This document shows positions 6,523 to 9,475 of a stretch of DNA of 9,475 nucleotides, in pieces (position 1 is the first letter of the stretch; each line of letters begins with the position of its first letter). Below the pieces are notes generated by a model, which saw only the letters and a program-made list of their open reading frames with translations, did not search any database and was not told the origin of the DNA. The stretch is taken from the NCBI GenBank assembly GCA_036338615.1, contig JAYZBT010000214.1, positions 1 through 9,475 of the forward strand, given 5' to 3'. The stretch comes from UBA1138 sp036338615. Its GTDB lineage: Bacteria; Gemmatimonadota; Gemmatimonadetes; Longimicrobiales; Gaopeijiaceae. A program made the translations under genes and the position numbers.

Positions 6523-6545
6523 CTATTCCCTTCGGAGCCGTCGCG

Positions 6546-6568
6546 TCGCGCGCGCGCGTTACACGCGC
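6546..6568. repeat. Alternating CG run and small stem between hrcA and dnaJ
   Basis: The 70-nt hrcA-dnaJ gap contains an alternating pyrimidine/purine run of CG steps (6546-6559), of the kind that can adopt Z-DNA, and a 6-bp stem GCGCGT / ACGCGC with a 3-base loop (6554-6568). There is no T-run, so it does not look like a terminator. It could slow polymerase or processing between the two genes, but there is no direct support for that. Confidence 0.35.
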
Positions 6569-6592
6569 AGGCGGACGGACTGTAGTATGGCT

Positions 6593-7654
6593 TCAGCCTT
6601 GCAGCATTCGTGTTACGAGTGTCGACGTGTAGTCCACAATCGTGACGACCTTTTCGTAGGGCATGCGTGTCGGGCCGATCACTCCGATGACGCCCCGGAG
6701 GTCTCCGGTCCAGTACTCGGCTGTCACGAGTGTGAAATCAGCGAGTTCACTACTGTCGTTCTCGCCCCCGATCGTGATCACGACACGCCCCCGGTGTTCG
6801 CGATTACCCACGGTCTGCGCAAGAAGGTCCCGCTGCTCGGTCAACTCGATAAGGCTCTTGAGTTGATCCCCGGTCTCGAACTCCGGCTGCGCGGCCAGCA
6901 CGCTCGCGTGCCCGAGGTGGATGTTGCTGCCATCCACGCCGCGAAGGTCGAAGAGCTCCGCCCCCGACTGCACGAACACGTTGAGAAGCTCCGCTGCCTC
7001 CGGCTGCCCGCCATGAGAATCCCGCAGGCGCTCCGGTAGGGTCCTGCGAATCTCCTGCAGGCTCAGGCCCGCGAGCCTCTCGTTCAACGCCAGCGTCACA
7101 GTGACCAACGCTTCCTGGGGGACGTCCACCGGGATGTCCACGTACACAGTGCGCACGACCCCGCCGTGAATCGTCGCGACGAGCAGAACCTTATTGGTGG
7201 AGACCTGAATCAACTCCAGTTTCTCGAGCACCGCGTCGTCGAGTCGTGGCGCCACCGCCACTCCCAACTCGTTCGACAGCAGGCTGAGCGCGCGCGTGGT
7301 GTGCCGTACCAATCGTTCGACCGCGGAGCCACCCGCATCCAGCTCGCGCTTGAGATTGGAGCGTTCGGCATCGGTCAGGAGCGTGGGCTCCATGATGCGG
7401 TCCACAAAGAAGCGATACGCGAGGTCGGTGGGGACCCGGCCCGCAGACGTGTGAGGATGAAAGAGATATCCCTTCTCCTCCAGGTCGCTCATGGTGTTGC
7501 GGACGGTGGCAGCAGAGACGCCGAGCTTGAAGCCGCGCGAGACCGTGCGACTCCCTGCCGGCTCCGCCGTATCCACATAGCTGCGGATGACAGCCTCCAG
7601 CACGCGACGTTCCCGGTCGCTCAGTTCGGCGCCAACCAGCCCTCTTCTGTCCAT
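6593..7654 (-). CDS. hrcA: Heat-inducible transcription repressor HrcA
   Basis: HrcA represses chaperone operons (groESL, dnaK) by binding the CIRCE operator and is released on heat shock. This form has 353 residues; the family is about 340-350. The N-terminal winged helix holds ELSDRERRVLEAVIRSYV, then SAATVRNTMSDLEEKG (47-62), the recognition region, and PHTSAGRVPT (67-76), the hallmark wing sequence. A GAF-like dimerisation part follows, and the C-terminus has GVIGPTRMPYEKV (about 324-336). I chose ATG 7654: GAAG lies nine bases upstream. ATG 7663 is in frame three codons earlier and nearly as likely. A longer TTG start at 7729 would overlap hemW and adds an unconserved tail. hemW ends 40 nt upstream. 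I found no CIRCE sequence (TTAGCACTC-N9-GAGTGCTAA) in the window, so autoregulation through CIRCE is not visible here. Confidence 0.94.
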   Translation of the reverse strand: MDRRGLVGAELSDRERRVLEAVIRSYVDTAEPAGSRTVSRGFKLGVSAATVRNTMSDLEEKGYLFHPHTSAGRVPTDLAYRFFVDRIMEPTLLTDAERSNLKRELDAGGSAVERLVRHTTRALSLLSNELGVAVAPRLDDAVLEKLELIQVSTNKVLLVATIHGGVVRTVYVDIPVDVPQEALVTVTLALNERLAGLSLQEIRRTLPERLRDSHGGQPEAAELLNVFVQSGAELFDLRGVDGSNIHLGHASVLAAQPEFETGDQLKSLIELTEQRDLLAQTVGNREHRGRVVITIGGENDSSELADFTLVTAEYWTGDLRGVIGVIGPTRMPYEKVVTIVDYTSTLVTRMLQG

Positions 7655-7661
7655 CGCATCC

Positions 7662-7673
7662 ATCTTCGAAGAT
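7662..7673. repeat. 12-bp palindrome at the hrcA start
   Basis: ATCTTCGAAGAT is a perfect palindrome lying across the possible start codons of hrcA. Such a site could be an operator for a dimeric regulator. A window of this size is expected to contain about two 12-bp palindromes by chance, so the position is the only reason to note it. Confidence 0.3.
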
Positions 7674-7694
7674 CGAGAATCGCAGTTCGAGGCG

Positions 7695-8858
7695 TCAACC
7701 CGTAAGCGCGGCGTCGAGCTCGACCGCAAGCTCGTCCAGGAGCAGCCACCCCTCGGCGTTGAGTCGTAGCGCGGTTTCAGACGTCCGCGTCCATCCGCGG
7801 CCCGACCAAGCGGTCGCGACGCTCCGCTGCCGATCGTTCAGCGAAGTGAGCGGCACACCCTCCTCAGTGCGGAGCCCGAGCCAGAGGCGTTCGAGCCGGC
7901 GACCGTCGTCGTCGACCGCCTCGCGATCGTCCTCGGGCAGGGTGCCGGCGCAAGCGCACTCCTGGTACGCCGCCCAGTCACGAAGATTCCACCGTCGCAC
8001 GGGATCGGCGAAGCTGTGAGCGCCGTTCCCGAGCCCGAGATAAGGGCGGCCGTCCCAATACACCGCGTTGTGGCGGGATCGACGACCGAGCTTGGCGAAG
8101 TTCGAAACCTCGTAATGCTCATACCCTGCGGCGACCAACAGCTCCGCCGCGAGCAGGTACTCGTCGCCGTACTGCTGTTCGTCGATCGGTTTTTCCTTCC
8201 CTTCGCGAACCGCTCGTCCGAGCGGCGTGCCCGCCTCCACCGTCAAGCCGTACAGGCTCACGTGCGGCAGGTCCATGGCGAGCACCCGCTCCAAGTCCTG
8301 CCTCCAGGAACGCCCGAGGCGCCCCGGCAGCCCGAAGATCAGATCGACGCTGAGGTTCTCGAAGCCCGCGGCCCTCGCGACGTCGACCGCCTGGTCGGCG
8401 CCCTCTGCACCGTGCAGCCGGCCCATCCAGCGCAGCGCGTCCGCGTTGAACGTCTGGATCCCAATACTCAAGCGATTCAACCCCGCCCGGCGCCACGCCG
8501 AGGCGAGCTCGGGCGTCAGGCTTTCCGGATTCGCCTCCGCGGTCCACTCGATGTCGGGAGCCGCGAGGCGGCGCCTGCCAAGGACGGCGGCGAGCGCCTC
8601 CATAGCCTCTCCACCCAACAGGGACGGCGTTCCGCCACCCACATAGAGTGTGTCCAACGACTCCTCGAGCGCGAAAAGCCCCTCGGCGTCGATGGCCCGC
8701 AGCTCTCCCGCCAGCGCGTCGCTCCAGCTGGCAAGGTCGCCTTTCCTGCTTACGTGGACCGCGAAGTCGCAGTACAGACAGCGGCGCACGCAGAACGGCG
8801 CATGCACGTAGACGGAGCGTACGACCGTCGGAGCCCGCTGCCCGCGTTCAGCCGGCAC
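7695..8858 (-). CDS. hemW: HemW, radical SAM heme chaperone (often labelled coproporphyrinogen III oxidase-like)
   Basis: A 387-residue radical SAM protein of the HemW branch, which carries haem to respiratory enzymes; these are often mislabelled as oxygen-independent coproporphyrinogen oxidase (HemN). The cluster motif is CVRRCLYC (C23, C27, C30), with SAM-binding GGGTPS (74-79), EANPES (108-113) and SIGIQTF (131-137). HNAVYW (263-268) is the HNxxYW haem-binding signature that separates HemW from HemN. A HemN C-terminal-type domain follows (about 320-387), with LGLRTEEGV. The start is GTG at 8858, overlapping the dprA stop by 11 bp. The valines at 12-13 use GTC and GTA, so no later start is likely before the cluster motif. 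No clear ribosome site is present, so coupling to dprA is likely. hemW directly before hrcA is a familiar bacterial arrangement. Confidence 0.95.
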   Translation of the reverse strand: MPAERGQRAPTVVRSVYVHAPFCVRRCLYCDFAVHVSRKGDLASWSDALAGELRAIDAEGLFALEESLDTLYVGGGTPSLLGGEAMEALAAVLGRRRLAAPDIEWTAEANPESLTPELASAWRRAGLNRLSIGIQTFNADALRWMGRLHGAEGADQAVDVARAAGFENLSVDLIFGLPGRLGRSWRQDLERVLAMDLPHVSLYGLTVEAGTPLGRAVREGKEKPIDEQQYGDEYLLAAELLVAAGYEHYEVSNFAKLGRRSRHNAVYWDGRPYLGLGNGAHSFADPVRRWNLRDWAAYQECACAGTLPEDDREAVDDDGRRLERLWLGLRTEEGVPLTSLNDRQRSVATAWSGRGWTRTSETALRLNAEGWLLLDELAVELDAALTG

Positions 8859-9475
8859 GTTGGAAGCGCAACCCGGGCCTTTGCTCGACCCATCCGTTCA
8901 CCTCGAGCTCGGCGAGCAGCGCCAACGCCTCCGATACCCGAACGCCCGCGACTTCCGCCAACTGCTCGACGTGGGCTGGTCCGCTCTCCAGGCCGCCCAG
9001 GAGAAGGCAGCCGGGCCCCTCCGGCGCAGGCCGACTCGGAGAAGGTACCGGGTCGACACCGAGCTCTTCGAGGAACCGGGTGACCGATACCAGGGGGCGC
9101 GCACCGTCGGCGAGGAGCGCGTTGCTGCCCTCACACGAGGGCTGGCCGACCGGTCCCGGTACTGCGTAGACATCGACACCCAGGTCGAGCGCATGCTCGA
9201 CTGTGATGAGCGAGCCGCTACGTGTGGATGCCTCCACCACGATCACCGCTTGGCAGAGCGCCGCGAGCACTCGATTGCGGCGGGGGAAGTGGTGCGGGAG
9301 CGGAGGAGTCCCGGGGAGGAACTCCGACACCGCCAGCCCACCCGCCGTTATGTCCCGAAACAGTCGCCCGTGTGAGGCTGGGTAGGCACGGTCGGGGCCT
9401 CGACCGAGCACGGCGATCGTACCGCCGCCGACGTCCAGGGCTCCCTGATGCGCGCAGCCATCGATGCCGAGCGCC
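8848..9475 (-). CDS. dprA: DNA processing protein DprA, C-terminal part (5' end beyond the window)
   Basis: 208 residues of DprA (Smf), which binds incoming single-stranded DNA during transformation and loads RecA. The visible Rossmann-like core begins ALGIDGCAHQGAL (the GID..AH motif). It continues TIAVLGRGPDRAYP, then SEFLPGTPPLPHHFPRRNRV, then VVEASTRSGSLIT, then DVYAVPGPVGQPSCEGSNALLADGA, all standard DprA positions. A Pro-rich linker leads to a C-terminal winged-helix-like domain (the last 50 residues or so, HVEQLAEVAGVRVSEALALLAELEVNGWVEQ), as in many DprA proteins. The frame is open from the right edge; the SAM-like N-terminal domain and the start lie outside the window. It overlaps hemW by 11 bp. 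Its presence does not show natural competence by itself, because dprA is widespread in bacteria. Confidence 0.95.
   Translation of the reverse strand, partial: ALGIDGCAHQGALDVGGGTIAVLGRGPDRAYPASHGRLFRDITAGGLAVSEFLPGTPPLPHHFPRRNRVLAALCQAVIVVEASTRSGSLITVEHALDLGVDVYAVPGPVGQPSCEGSNALLADGARPLVSVTRFLEELGVDPVPSPSRPAPEGPGCLLLGGLESGPAHVEQLAEVAGVRVSEALALLAELEVNGWVEQRPGLRFQRAG

Noticed and set aside
5407..6585. A 392-codon open frame on the plus strand opposite dnaJ
   Set aside because: Complement of an intact DnaJ with four zinc repeats. The antisense translation is low-complexity and has no motif.
6523..6592. Heat-shock or sigma-70 promoter before dnaJ
   Set aside because: CATACT is a fair -10, but no acceptable -35 lies 16-18 bases upstream and no CIRCE sequence is present.
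8016..9083. A 355-codon open frame on the plus strand opposite hemW and dprA
   Set aside because: It crosses two well-defined genes on the other strand and ends in Arg/Pro-rich sequence typical of shadow frames.

Overview
This is a GC-rich bacterial chromosome segment, and nearly all of it is densely packed housekeeping genes on the minus strand. Reading in the direction of transcription (right to left) the order is dprA (5' end outside the window), hemW, hrcA, dnaJ, prmA, then a HIT-family gene (hinT), yqeY, mutS2 and dnaG (3' end outside the window). Only one gene is on the plus strand: a 141-codon unknown gene at 4056..4481, between prmA and hinT. I see no mobile elements, CRISPR arrays, tRNAs or rRNAs.

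Organism: a GC-rich bacterium with many GTG starts. The DnaJ Gly/Phe region (FMRDFGG.. followed by LEDLFG) and the PrmA variant motif GTAEHGTT resemble what I remember from Gemmatimonadota. This is recall, not a search, so the phylum is only an inference.

Layout: 1..3362 is the dnaG-mutS2-yqeY block, with overlapping or nearly touching genes. 3363..3458 is a short gap with a possible yqeY promoter. 3459..3845 is hinT. 3846..4055 is a divergent intergenic region of about 210 bp, with a possible hinT promoter on the minus strand and a hairpin plus strong ribosome binding site for the unknown gene on the plus strand. 4056..4481 is the unknown gene, whose 3' end overlaps that of prmA by 19 bp. 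4463..9475 is the run prmA-dnaJ-hrcA-hemW-dprA. No gene-free stretch exceeds 300 bases.

How the genes work together: DnaJ is the Hsp70 co-chaperone and HrcA the heat-inducible repressor of chaperone genes. HemW is a radical-SAM-type haem chaperone, PrmA methylates ribosomal protein L11, DprA loads RecA on incoming DNA, MutS2 is a Smr-domain ATPase acting on branched DNA or collided ribosomes, and DnaG is the replicative primase. The order is recognisably the Firmicutes-type cluster hemW-hrcA-grpE-dnaK-dnaJ-prmA-rsmE-mtaB-(HIT)-rpsU-yqeY, but grpE, dnaK, rsmE, mtaB and rpsU are missing here. The unknown gene sits where rsmE-mtaB would be. Most of the window is ordinary. The points worth a second look are that unknown gene and its leader, the thinned chaperone cluster, a His-to-Gln change in a conserved ATPase position of MutS2, and a few unusually good palindromes.
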